From Laburnicola sp. R22_1 (Eukaryota > Ascomycota > Dothideomycetes > Pleosporales > Didymosphaeriaceae), in the NCBI GenBank assembly GCA_014281115.1, contig JACONQ010000006.1, positions 992,001 through 1,056,000 on the forward strand: 64,000 nucleotides of DNA, read 5' to 3'. Below are positions 1-10,860 of this stretch, piece by piece (the first letter of the stretch is position 1; each line of letters starts with the position of its first letter). Position numbers and translations under genes: made by a program. The notes beneath the pieces are model-generated. The model was given only the letters and a program-made list of their open reading frames with translations, did no database searches and had not been told where the DNA came from.

Positions 1-235
1 ACAATATTAGTAAAGAGTGCCTGAGGCGCGTTGTGCGGACCGCGTACGGTTACCCCCCGCTTCCAACTCTCTTGTACTACGCCCTTATGACAACAGCACG
101 GTAGATGGCCATGAACTGGAAGTCTGGGTCTCACATCGATGTTCCATCCAACATCGGGGGATTTTCGCCTGCTGTGACCTGCAGGCCCAACACCAGTTTT
201 ACGACCCCTGTTGGGTGGAGTCCGGAGGAGAGAGT
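1..235. other. Sequence downstream of the DHHC gene, no gene seen
   Basis: Balanced-composition DNA beyond the last in-frame stop of the DHHC pseudogene. Both strands have short open frames, but none shows a recognisable domain or good splice structure. It is probably the 3' flank or UTR of the neighbouring gene. Confidence 0.4.
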
Positions 236-1263
236 CTATGCTTCAAACCCGGTGCTTGCGCTTGTGTTTTGGCCTCGTCGAGTCATCGGCAGAGGTTCAA
301 GCTCAATCGGATCTTCCGGCACAGCCCTGATTGGAAACTGGTCGGCGGATTTGATGAGTGGCGTCTCTGTCCAAAAGAACGGCCAACTCCACACCGGACC
401 AAGTATCCTAACCAGGTTCTCTCTCTTTCCAAGGTTCCAGGGGCATTGAGAATAGACGTTGGTTTGCCAAGACCAAACCTGATGCTGGTTCATCCTGACA
501 TGTACCATGTTGAAATCGTCCACCTCTTTGCTTAGAACGTTGTTGAGTGCAATCAGTCTCCAGTACTGGTACATCATTGCGACTGCCGGCAGCAAGCAGA
601 CAGAAGAGATGAGGCCAAGGATTGCGTATCCGTTGGCATGCCTTGTGTCCTCCTTGCTGGCTAGGGCCCAAATGCTGATTCCAACGCAAGCAAGTTGGTG
701 AATAGGCAGAAACAGCAGGAAGGACAGGTATGCCTTGACGTTGTGCAGCCAAATTGCCCCCGTCCACCATCTGCATGTGTGGTCGAAATACGGTATTCAT
801 TTTCCCCACGCGCGAGAGTGGTATTGACGGTCGGCTTGGTAAATCCCGCAGTGGGTGCAAAAACGTCTCCGATACGAAAACGGGCCATCCACTTGCATTG
901 GATACCGATTTGGTGCCGAAACGGGCTTGTATCGGAGCAAGACCCAGTATACGGACCAGAGACAGTATCCAAGCGGCAATATCCATAGCAGCCAAGTTAC
1001 CGCGAAAACGACAGCAACGGCGACAGCGGGGACGATAGGACGTTCGACGGGGATACCCCAGACCGGCATCTCCGCAGGAGCAGCGAGCAAGAACGCTGAT
1101 TGATATTAGTACTGTGTGTTACCCCAGGATAGGCAAACTTACACACAAGGCGCACTCCGATCAAGTAGACCGGCAGCACAGCCTGTACCAACAGGAGTGC
1201 TGGGAAGAGCCGGACCAACGCCCACCACGAGATGGGCTTGTTCTTGAAGGTGGTGACAGTCAT
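236..1263 (-). pseudogene. DHHC-type protein S-acyltransferase, degenerate (nonsense codon in zinc domain)
   Basis: Two exons: 1263-1143 and 1095-236. The 47-nt intron (1096-1142) has GTAAGT and CAG ends. Joined, they give 327 codons. The N-terminal half holds two hydrophobic segments (PALLLVQAVLPVYLIGV and VAVAVVFAVTWLLWILPLGY). A cysteine-rich domain then begins with FCTHCGIYQADRQYH and continues as PYFDHTCRWW. Two more hydrophobic stretches follow, so the layout is TM-TM-CRD-TM-TM as in palmitoyltransferases. The frame is open throughout except for a TGA at 797-799 (codon 140), where the family has a zinc-binding Cys (expected G-K/R-C). The catalytic motif reads DHTC and an upstream Cys reads Ser. 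The enzyme, if made, would transfer palmitate to cysteines of membrane proteins. The stop plus lost ligands argue for a decayed paralogue. A sequencing error at the TGA is possible. Confidence 0.7.
1096..1142 (-). repeat. MITE-1 copy A, making up most of a 47-nt intron
   Basis: On the minus strand this intron contains the core TATCCTGGGGTAACACAC, shared with copies B, C and E of a small inverted-repeat element, and GTACT next to it. The terminal repeats are worn away. The core lies between the GTAAGT donor and the CAG acceptor, so the intron is nearly all repeat sequence. Confidence 0.6.
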
Positions 1264-1594
1264 CTTCAAGAAAAACGGGTGAAAAAAGGTGTGCAGGCGA
1301 GAAAAGACCGGTCAACAGTGGCAGTCTGTCGATCTGGGTGTGGTGGAGAGGAAGCTGGACCGGAAAGAGTTCTGTTATGGTTTTCGGGGCTCAACTTCAT
1401 GACGGCAGGAGCAAACGGACTAGCCCCAATCAGCTTCACGAAGGCAGGAGCCGCCGCAACTAGTCCCCAACACATTGGCCATGCACAGGCAAAAATAAAA
1501 TGCACGATTATTGCACATCCAAATAACGCTTTCTAGCAATTCATTATCTATCTATGCTCCTAGTGCTGCATAACATCAGCCACTTCTGCAGCTC
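1264..1594. other. Intergenic, probable DHHC 5' flank
   Basis: A 330-bp spacer between the ATG of the DHHC pseudogene and the stop of the secreted-protein gene. A minus-strand open frame (1266-1505) with an ATG exists but shows no domain and runs directly into the DHHC start region, so I read it as leader sequence. Confidence 0.4.
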
Positions 1595-2156
1595 TCAGGG
1601 AATCCCGGCCGCCTTCTTTGAACTATCAGGAAGCCAACCACAGGTGTGATACCACCAAAGACGACTCTCTGAATTGCGTTAGCAAAGAATTGAATTAAAT
1701 AACAGAGGACATACCCTGCTTGATCTCCTCCCACTGATTTTTGGGGCAATAATCGACAATACACGGCGCTACCGTGTTTCCGAGAAACATGTGGGCATTA
1801 TAACTGTGGCAGACATGCGATTGCGTCTTCGACTCGATATCGTATTTGTCGCTATGTTCCCTCAAACAATACCTCTGCAGACTTGTTAGTTCGCAAGTAA
1901 AAAAGGACATACTCGTAGAGCTTTGCATTCAAGACCGACTGCTTGCCTAGAATGGTAGGTAGTCAAAGCTGCATGAGCAATCGAGTACACCAGACGGCTG
2001 ATGCATAACAGGTATGTGTAGAGCTATGCTTACCACGCAGGTGTATTTCGTCATTTGATTAATATTGACCCATTCTCTCTTCTGAACCTCGGGTAGCGGA
2101 GATGCGGAGATGGTGGTCGCTGAGAGTGCAGCGGCAATGACGGTGGAGAGCTTCAT
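1595..2156 (-). CDS. Small secreted cysteine-containing protein (effector-like)
   Basis: Four exons on the minus strand (2156-2034, 1938-1913, 1872-1715, 1668-1595) give 127 codons with the stop. Donors are GTAAGC, GTATGT and GTATGT; acceptors are CAG, GAG and CAG. All phases fit, which supports the model. The protein starts with MKLSTVIAAALSATTISAS, a clear signal peptide. A short pro-segment follows, ending in Lys-Arg (EVQKR), the Kex2 cleavage pattern. The mature part, about 99 aa, has six cysteines, spaced as YTC, EYC, HVC, APC, DYC and HTC. No known domain is recognised. Length, secretion signal, Kex2-like site and position at the edge of a transposon-rich block fit a candidate secreted effector, but the function is unknown. 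The short second exon (26 nt) is the least certain part. Confidence 0.65.
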
Positions 2157-2210
2157 TGCAGGCTGTAGGCTGAGAGGGTATGGCTTGTGGCGAAAGCTTG
2201 TATAGCTGCT

Positions 2211-2284
2211 GGACAAGGTTTAGTACATTCGGCCTGTGCATTGCCTATCCTGGGGTAACTCACGGTATTCAGACTTTTGTTTTA
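2211..2284 (+). repeat. MITE-1 copy B, upstream of the secreted-protein gene
   Basis: Left arm GGACAAGGTTTAGTAC, core TGCCTATCCTGGGGTAAC, right arm GTATTCAGACTTTTGTTTT. The arms are an imperfect inverted repeat. Compared with copy C the mismatches are mostly C-to-T or G-to-A, as RIP would leave. It lies 55 bp upstream of the ATG at 2156, so it is part of that gene's promoter or 5' leader. Confidence 0.7.
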
Positions 2285-2851
2285 GTATCGTATATGGACA
2301 GGTTGTACGAGAACAGTTCTCGGGGTTGCACTCTTTGGTAACGTAGAGCGAAGTGTGGTGGGGGAGCGATGGAAGAGCAGACGATGGGACGGCATAGGGC
2401 CACCTTATATAGAGGCAGCATCTCCACCTGGTGGGAGGCCCGGATAGGGTGGGGCCGACGACGAAGAGTTGCCACCCAGCGATAAGTTAAATCCTCAACC
2501 GCATGTGAGATCTATTGTTAGCTATGACTCATTGTTTACCCGGAGTGCTGGACGGAGGCCGATGAGCGCGTCATTCGTTAATTCATATTCGTTTATATTC
2601 GACCTAACCTTCTACATATTACGAGACTTAACAGCACAACCAAGGTTCAACAGCCAAAGTACATAAAACAAAGGGTGCGATTGGGATCAACCACGTCATG
2701 AACTTACCATACTCACACGTGCGATTTCACATGTTACCATAGACACCCATCCTACGATACTAATTATACCTAAGGTAATGGACGCGTATTCGAACGGGTC
2801 CCCACCCAGCACCACCGAATAGTGTGTACATCATAGATAAGTACAGCTGGA
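2285..2851. other. Intergenic, no gene seen
   Basis: Between MITE-1 copies B and C. Short open frames on both strands have no domain, signal peptide or splice support. Composition becomes AT-richer from about 2560. Confidence 0.4.
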
Positions 2852-2929
2852 GGACAGAAGTTTGAGTATGTACACTTGGCCTTCGTATTGCCTATCCTGG
2901 GGTAACACACTGTACTCAGACTTTTGTCC
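2852..2929 (+). repeat. MITE-1 copy C (best-preserved non-intronic copy)
   Basis: Left arm GGACAGAAGTTTGAGTA, core TGCCTATCCTGGGGTAACAC, right arm GTACTCAGACTTTTGTCC. The right arm is the exact inverse of the consensus GGACAAAAGTCTGAGTAC. Length is 78 bp. The arms extend imperfectly into the flanks (AGTAC on the left, GTACT on the right). Confidence 0.75.
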
Positions 2930-3411
2930 TGGTACTGTATGATCCCGACTTGCTCTATAAATTACGCGCATCATCTTTGTGTATTGCCAACTTTTTGTGA
3001 TGGAGTTGCCCAATACTGGAGGCACTTCTGAACATCGGCAAGGAAGAAAAAAAATTTCGTCCACGGTCACGCAAGAGGTTCGCAGTGGAATGGTCATGAG
3101 ATATTGGAATGATTCTATGGAAAAGGGCACGGACAATCATGACCCGAGTGCGCGGAAAAGCAGAGAGGTATCACAAGCACATCAAATTCAGCACCTGACG
3201 GTGTGGAGACCCGTGACCCAATTTTTTATAGGTGAGAGATGGATGAGTCATTATTTAACTGAACCATAGGTCAACACAACCAAACTTCCATCTCATACTA
3301 AACAATAGTCGTGATCTGATCACTTTCAGTGAGTCATGCCGCACGGAACAAAGCAACACAGACCCCCATCAAAATGCCATTGACACAACCCACATGTCAA
3401 AAGCCCTACCT
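2930..3411. other. Intergenic, no supported gene
   Basis: Overlapping open frames of up to about 100 codons occur on both strands (for example plus strand 2979-3269), but none has a recognisable motif. It is the 3' flank of the secreted-protein gene that follows. Confidence 0.4.
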
Positions 3412-5089
3412 TCAAGCCGCAGCGAGGCGGCGCCCGTGCGGATGGCCTACGCTCCTCGCTCCGTGCTTAGGTCCGAACGGGAAACACAACCCCTCCGTGG
3501 ACTTGTCAAGTTGCTGTTCCGGACTCATTAGCGCGATTCTCGATACAAGCCAAGGTGTCATGATTCAAGGGCCGGACTTACACCAAGCGTGAGGGTGACG
3601 AACGGCTTCGACTGATCGGATTTCCTGAAGGCTTTGATGCCAAGACTACCGCCGATGAACGTGTCAGCCTTCACGCCCTGGTTCTGGTTCGAATTGGGGC
3701 AGACTTCTTTGGTTGCTAAGACGATATTAGAACGGTGGAAGAGGTCGGGAATGGTGGGTGGAACTTACAAACAACGCCGCTGAGAAGTGCCCTGGCTTGG
3801 GGAAGTTTGAGGTCGAGACCGATGCGGAAGCCCTGGTCTGCATTGCTATTAGACGAGATTTGCTACATGTTTTGAGGGCACGTACTAAGTGCAGCGGCCT
3901 TTAATTCCAAAGCAGTTTGCAAGTAGACTTGCGCGCCACCCGAAAGCAAGCCATCGACCGAAGTCTCAAGAAAATCGGCCGAGGGTTCCCACCCTGAGAA
4001 TTTGTTCTCGGCCGGATTGAGCAAGTTCAGCTCTAGGATCCCACTGTCTTTCACCGTTCCCTTTACACCTGTATTGAGGCCCGCATTAATGGAGAGACCA
4101 ATAAGGTCGGCGCCTAGTGACACAGTGAGGAAGGGGCCGAAGTCGAAGATTCCGGGAATGGTGATGCCGCTAATCGGAATAGACAGCAGGTCGACAGTCT
4201 TGGTGAGCGTATCAGTGAGAAAACCTGTGCCGACGAGCCTCACATCCATCAGAGTGGAGACACCGTTGGGCCTGACCGTCATAGATGCACCCGTGGGGAC
4301 GCCGACCTTTTGCGATATCTTGAATTGCATGTCGAACGAGCCGAAGGTGCTGCAGTCATTGCAGAAGACAGTGGCGGCCAAGTCGCCTTTTGAAAGAGCT
4401 AGAAAGCCGTCAAGGTGGTGGTTGAAGTTGACGGAGGCACCTTTGCCTATGTCGCGGGGCAGGATGGGCTCTTCTTGCGTGGACTTCTGGTTGCTGTTAG
4501 AGCCAACGATGAGGTCGTAGGAGTGCGCGATGGTAGTCCAGTCACTCCGAACTGCAGCAAGCGTGACTTTGTTCGCGTCCTCATCGTACTCGAGGGTCGA
4601 GATAACGAAGGGTATCCTGTCGGTGTTCGTGCCGCAGTCGCCTGCTCCAGCCACCATGACGAAGCTGTTGTTTTCCGCCCCGTTGACCCAGCTCCAAACG
4701 CGCTGAGCATATGCAAATGCAGCGGAGTCTTGGAAAGTCATCTCAATACTAGTATCACCGCAATCGATAGAGGTTAACATATCATCGAACTTCTCCATGG
4801 AGAGGATGTTCTCTGCATCGCCGGGTGTCTGGATGGTGAGGGCTGCTAACTCGCTTTCCAAAGAACCTTAAGGTCTAGTTAGTAATTTGCGCTGAGCTTG
4901 ACCAGGACAAGTAGATATACTGGAGGTGCCCCAAAGGAAAATTTCTTCGTCCTTGAGATCGAAGCCAGTTGGCTCTTGGCGTTTGTTATGGCTCCCGGTC
5001 TGCGGACGAATTGGAACCAGCGTCTTGCCTACAACCTCGTTGACCAAAAGCAGCGGAACGCTCCATTTGAGCAATTTTGAGATAGACAT
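3412..5089 (-). CDS. Large secreted protein, probable DUF7029/DUF7223-type
   Basis: Five exons on the minus strand: 5089-4921, 4866-3886, 3837-3769, 3715-3582 and 3513-3412, about 484 aa. Donors are GTATAT, GTACGT, GTAAGT and GTAAGT; the first intron has an ACTAAC branch site. All junction phases agree. A signal peptide (MSISKLLKWSVPLLLVNEVVG) is followed by a Lys-Arg pair (HNKRQE). Residues about 75-125 contain IDCGDTSIEMTF, then AFAYAQRVWSW and a GDCG pair. The middle is beta-rich with paired cysteines (FCNDC). The C-terminal part ends in a Cys-containing tail. The order resembles fungal secreted proteins carrying DUF7029 followed by DUF7223; this family name is from memory and tentative. 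Role unknown, extracellular by inference. An alternative first donor (GTCAAG at 4902) would add six residues but leave a 36-nt intron. Confidence 0.7.
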
Positions 5090-5327
5090 TATAAATGAAT
5101 ACCAAGCACGCTCGGAAGAGCAACCAAAAGGACGGAGAAATGAGAAAAGAGCGAAGCTGAGAAGGCAAAATGACGATCAATGAGTGACCGGAAGAATATA
5201 TAATGAAAGAATGCAGTCTGAACACCAAGAACCTTTACCTGGTGGCCATGCATACATTTGGATAGCCAAGGGGCGAAGTCCGCCCATAGCACTCTGGGTC
5301 GTGCGCAATGCCGCGACACCCACGTAC

Positions 5328-5495
5328 AGCGTAGCCAACGTACCGTAGCGGAGTATAGCCGCAAGTACAGCTAAAGCGTGCACGGTTTATAGAGTGCACT
5401 TTTTACCTTAAAACTAACTAATATAGCAGCTGTGCACGCTTTAACCGTACTTGCGGCCGTACCTAGGAACTTGGCTACGGTACGTTGGCTACGCT
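5328..5495. repeat. MITE-2: 168-bp palindromic element
   Basis: The left arm begins AGCGTAGCCAACGTACCGTA and reaches CTAAAGCGTGCAC. The right arm is its inverse (GTGCACGCTTTAACCGTACT through TACGGTACGTTGGCTACGCT). The arms are about 60-70 nt with small gaps, around an AT-rich centre of about 45 bp (5394-5440). No protein could be coded. It lies at the edge of the first AT-rich block. A clean target duplication was not identified. Confidence 0.7.
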
Positions 5496-6182
5496 GCCAA
5501 TCTTCCCCCAAACAGCGGCTCTTTCATGAAACTTCGTCCACGCGCGACCGAGAGCGGTATTGTTAAGCCTTAATGCAATTAATCCAAGCAGGGGGAGATG
5601 CTCCTACCTTCCTTTCCAGAGACTCAAACTTCTCTTGTTTGCTGAAACGAGTACCTAGGTACTCGGCTCCTTGCGGCTGATAGTCAGTTTTCTACGGAGA
5701 AGCCCGGCCGTAGATAATCGTAATCTATTCTTACCCTAGGATTAGGTATATATAAGATCGCGATATTGAAAAAAGCAAGTTTTTTTATGCAGTAGCTGAA
5801 AAAGTTATTAGAGTTCTAAAGATTGATTGTTAAGCTAGGTTTATCGTTGATGTTGGCGGGCCGTCCTAAGTACGGCCTTTTTAGGAGAACCGACTTACCC
5901 GTTGTGGGTACAAGATTATCCTCGGAGTCCGCAGCAGAGAAATTAGAGGACGGCCTCAGACAATATGCGCTGCGCGATGTACGCCGCATAGCCTCGCTGC
6001 GGAAGCTGGGAATCTCCGAAGGGGTACCAGCGGCAGAATATCGGTGTATGCGTGTAGTTCTGTTAACGTAAACCACCACCAGGTGGCCCACACTACTAAG
6101 CAGCCTATTTTTGCTAAGCCTATACTCTATATTCTTTATTCTCTATACCTTAACTATCTAATATATTATTACTTAAGTATGT
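5496..6182. other. Transition from gene DNA to AT-rich block
   Basis: GC falls sharply from about 5500 onward. A patch of higher GC at 5850-6070 has an 82-codon plus-strand frame and a 91-codon minus-strand frame. Neither has a recognisable domain. I see no gene. Confidence 0.4.
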
Positions 6183-8672
6183 GTGTTGTTAAATTAACTA
6201 CCTAGGAGTAGAACGAGAAAGGCTTTCATCTTAAATAATATAATAAAAAAAGCAGAGCCCCCTACTTAGTAATTAAAAAGAGCGTAAAAAAGGTAGTAAT
6301 TACAAAAAAAGCGCGTTTAAACTACTAACCGAGCTTAGCAGTCTTAGCGCATAGCTCCTATATATATATATATAAAGTTTTTATAAAGAGGCTACTTAGA
6401 ATTTTAAGGAAGGGATAAAACTTTAGCGTAGCCACGCTATAGTTATCTAATTTTTTTACTATTCTAAGTTGCAAATTGCTATTTAAATTGTTATAAATAA
6501 TATAAGTTAATATTTAGTATTTACTATATTAATAGGTATGTACTACTTTACTTATAAGTAGGATAAAGATAATATATATGGCGTTATATTAACTACCTAG
6601 GGGTAGCACAATAAAGGCTTTCATCTTAAATAATATAATAAAAAAAGCAGAGCCCCTTACTTAGTAATTAAAAAGAGCGTAAAAAAGGTAGTAATTACAA
6701 AAAAGCGTATTTAAACTACTAAGTAAGCTTAGTAGTCTTAGCGCGCACAGCTCCTATATGCAACATTTTTATAAAGAGGCTACTTAGAACTTTAAGAAAG
6801 ATATAACTTTAGCGCCACTACGCTATAAGCTATCTTTTCTTTACTATTCTAACTATTATAAATCGCTATCTAGATTATTACAAATAATATAAGTTAATAT
6901 TTAGCATTTACTATATTAATAGGTATATACTACTATGCTTATAAGTAGAATAAGGGTAATATATACTAAATATATATTTACTACTCTATTACTATATTAA
7001 GGTTATTTTTAATAAATCTCTTACTATCTCTCTATGCATACCTCTATGTTCTACTATCTATCTAAGAATTAATATTATTCCTAAAGAAGTACTTACTATT
7101 GCTAAAAAGTATACGCTAAAAATTTGCACTACTACTATTAAAGAGGCTGTTAAAGTAACTACGCTAGAGTTCTATTCTATCTAGATGCTTATTTAGTGCA
7201 AGGGGTAAGTATACTTAACTATCTATAAGGTAGTCTTAGTGTACTAATTAGGTTAGTAGCTTATTTAGTTTACAAAAAAATGTAAAGTTAAATTTCTACT
7301 TTAGTAGATATAATTACTCTTTATTAGTAGTAGAATTATCTAGTAAGGGACGTAAAAGAAGAATATTAAGGTGCTTATTAATAAGCTATATAATAGTAAG
7401 AACGTTATATAGATCTGTAAGATTCTTCTAACTATTATTATTATTATTATTGCTATTAAGTTGGCTTATCTAAGTAAGTACGCCGCGTAGCGGCGAGCGC
7501 AAATAACTAATAATAGTAGTAGTAATAAGCTAGGTGTGCTATGTACGCTATAAGTAAACTTTACGTTAAGACTAGGAGCTTATAGGGTGTGAGATTATTA
7601 AGGTATTTAAGGTTAGTCTTTAATTAGAATTAGGTGTTATATATAGTATATATAACCTTCTATCTTAATCTACTTTAACCTCAAACTAAAAAAAAAGGTT
7701 AAAAAAGGTGTTAGGCAAGCTAATAAGATAATATATACTAGATATATATTTATTACTTTATTACTATATTAAGATTATTCTTAATAAATTTTCTACTATC
7801 TCTTTATGTATACCTCTACGTTCTACTATCTATCTAGGTATTAATATTGTCCCTAAAGTTAAGATACTTACTACTACTAAAGAGTATACGCTAAAGTTTT
7901 ACGCTACTACTACTAAGGTAATAACACTAGAGTTTTATTTTATCTATAAATTTATTTATAGGAGTTTAGTATACTTAACTATTTGCAAAGCAATTCTTAT
8001 ATACCTACTAGATTAGTAGCTAATCTAGTTCGCGAAGAACCACTAGGTTTATTTCTAGTTCTAGTAGTAATTGCTCTTAGTAAGCAATAGAATCTAGTAG
8101 AAAATATAAAATATAGAGGATAAAAGTGTTTATTAATAATTTCTAGTATAATAAGAGCATTGCATAAATCTGCAAGATTCTCTTAGCTATAGTTACTACT
8201 ATTAGGTTAGCTTATCTAAGTAAGTAGATAGTTAATAATAGTAATAGCAATAATCTAAGTAGGCTGTGTATAGCGTAAGTAAACTTTATATAGATTAGAA
8301 GCTTATAAGGTATAGATAGAGTATAAGTAAGTTTAAACTATTATTGCGTTATTAGGTAGAGTTTAAAGTTAGTCTTTAATTAGAATTAGGTGCTACATAT
8401 AGTAGTATATAATAACCTTCTATCTTAACCTACTTTAACCTCAAACTAAAAAAATAGGTTAAAAGGTGTTTGGCAAGCCGACTTTTTTACTTAAATATAA
8501 AAAAACTTACGTTTATTTTTAAGCATTTTAATTTAGTTAGTTTTAAAGCTATTATACTACTACTTTTACGCTCTTTTTAATTACTAAGTAGGAGGTTCTG
8601 ATTTTTTTATTATATTATTTAAGATAAAAGCCTTTATTGTGCTACTTCTAGGTAGTTAATATAACACTATAT
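6183..8672. mobile_element. Family X/Y non-autonomous element, RIP-degraded, internally duplicated
   Basis: The ends carry inverted copies of an about 100-bp sequence (X) marked by CTACCTAGGGGTAG and AAGGCTTTCATCTTAAATAA: plus orientation at 6189 and 6585, reverse at 8565-8668. Inside, another marker (Y: ACCTTCTATCTTAACCTAC followed by GGCAAGC) occurs at about 7650-7720 and again at 8405-8476, so the interior is tandemly duplicated with a period of about 750-770 bp. No open frame survives. A second, simpler copy of the family lies at 15452-16925 in the opposite orientation. The transposon class is not identified. Confidence 0.55.
6189..6975 (+). repeat. Tandem duplication of the X end (about 394-bp period)
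   Basis: The stretch starting TTAACTACCTAGGAGTAG at 6196 repeats from 6590 with the same order of landmarks: AAGGCTTTCATCTTAAATAA, then GCAGAGCCCC, then GAGGCTACTTAGAA, then AATATAAGTTAATATTTAG. The two units differ mostly by transitions and small gaps. Confidence 0.7.
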
Positions 8673-10860
8673 ACTTCTCCCTAGGATTAATTCGTAATAT
8701 TATGTGATCCTAGGCTGGCTATTTAACCGACTACTGTGTTACGTAATTAATAATTTCTTGAATAATATTTTTACTATAATAATAATAATAATTATAATTA
8801 TAACTAATTTAACTATTTTATTAACTCTTCTCTATAGTAGATTTCCTCTTGCAACTAGTAAGCTATATTCTATCCCCCTAGGACCTTACTATCGCCTATT
8901 TCCCCTATACTCTTGCCGCTGCTGCTTACCTTTACTCTTATTACTTAGTTATAGTCCCTTACTTTAATAGTACCTAAATAATTACTATTATATCTATAAG
9001 CTTCTTACACTATAGTTGCGCTTTTAAACTCCTATAGTCCTTAAGAAACTACTACTTATTATTTAGTAGCTACCCTATGTCTTTACTTTACTAGTTCTTA
9101 TTTTTAAGCTTTTCTAGTAATACTTCTACTTTGTTCTATTATTATAGTATAAATATCTAACCTAACCCTTTATTTAGGTACTAAAGGAGTGCTTTACACT
9201 CTAGAATTTAGAGTTATAAAACTAGCTAATAGGGCCTAAATAGCTAAGGCTAGGTGTTATTAAAGATATTAAAATTAAGAGGCCCTTCTAATAACCCTAC
9301 TTATTATATAAAATTACTAAATCTCTAAAAATTATTCTTAACTTTGCCTAGCTAATTCTCTATGTACTCCTGGAATTCTACTATAGCTATACTGTCCTAT
9401 ATAGAATAAGTAATATAGTTAGGCTATTAGAATATTATTACATCGCTAAATATAATAGATAAAGAGCTAGATTTAAAAAATAGTAGTAGTTGTTATATAT
9501 TAAAGATAAAGATTTAGTATACTAGGTATTACTAATATTATAAAAGTAGGTAGACTTTATACGCTATGCGTATAGTAAACTATAATTACGCTACTACTAG
9601 GTTGCAAATATAATAACTAAACTATAGTTAAGTATCCTATTACTTATACTACTCCTATAGTTGCGACTTTATAGTTTACTATAGCTCTCTAATAGTTTAC
9701 TAGTTAAGAGATAATATATAACTTAGTTATGCTAAATAGTAGACTATCTATTAACTACTATTAATAATACTACTATAAAGAAAGTTAATAACAAAATTAT
9801 TATTATTTTATATATATTTTGTTACTACTATTATATATTAGGTACTAGGTTTTAGTGTCTCCTATTTTACTTCTCTCTATGTATAGTGCGGACTTAACCT
9901 TAGTTAGAATCTTCACATAATAAAGATGTTTAATAACACTATTTACTACTACTACTTTTAATATTAAATAATATATAGTTTCTTAGTATACTTAATAATA
10001 ACTATTTTACTTTAATAAAAAATTAATTTTTAAACTTATATATATGTTATTAAATTATCTACCTAGGGGTAGAATAATAAAGGCTTTTATCTTAAATAAT
10101 ATAATAAAAAAGTAGAGCCCTCTGCTTAGTAATTAAAAAGTTTTAAACTTATACTTACTAAGTAATTACTTTTTTATACTTTTTATTACTAGAGTTACTA
10201 AAGTTACTAGAGCTACTAGCCTTAGCGCCTTAGTAGCTATATATAGTTAGCGTATAATATATAATTATATGCTATTATAAATATTTTATATTTAAATTTA
10301 ACTATTTTTATCTTATTTATAGCTAGATATATAATATAGAATTAGACCCTTATACTATACTTATAATTTTTAACTATACTTAAGTTATTACTTAGTTAGT
10401 AGTAGAGTAATAGTTACCTACTAAAGGTGTTAAGATATTAAGGCTATAAATTCTTGCGTATAAAAAGTCTAATAGCTATATACTACTAAAATAAATACTA
10501 AAATAAATAAAGTTACTTTACTAGAAATAATAGAAATTATTAAAACTATCTATTATAATAAATATAACTATTTTAATAAGAAAGTAGCTATCCTTTTAAG
10601 TAAAGCAAATAGATAAACTACGTAAGCTATTTTACCTAATAATAGTAATACTACTATTATATAACTAAATAGTAAAGAAAACTAGCCTACTTAACTATTA
10701 GTAAATAGTTAACTACACTTAATTTAGAATAGCTTACTTCATAAGCAAAGAATATAATAATTTATATTTAAAATACCTTACCTATAAGCTAGAAGTAGAA
10801 ATTACTACTTATTTTCTCTAATATAAATATTATTGCAAAAGCTTAAAAGAACTTTACCTA
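8673..10860. other. RIP-degraded AT-rich DNA with a lone X end
   Basis: Almost entirely TA-rich. One X copy in plus orientation lies at 10050-10140. A faint plus-strand coding trace around 9180-9500 (Leu/Tyr-rich with many TAG) may be the ghost of a retroelement polyprotein, but it is too worn to name. No intact frame. Confidence 0.4.

Noticed and set aside
17..535. 172-codon plus-strand frame at the window start
   Set aside because: It overlaps antisense the DHHC pseudogene, whose hydrophobic and Cys-rich layout is far more convincing; no domain in this frame.
4002..4777. Plus-strand frames of 120-172 codons
   Set aside because: They are antisense to the long exon of the secreted protein, which has matching splice phases and a signal peptide.
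8704..8967. 87-codon Leu/Ile-rich plus-strand frame
   Set aside because: Low-complexity product of AT-rich DNA; hydrophobicity reflects composition, not a membrane protein.
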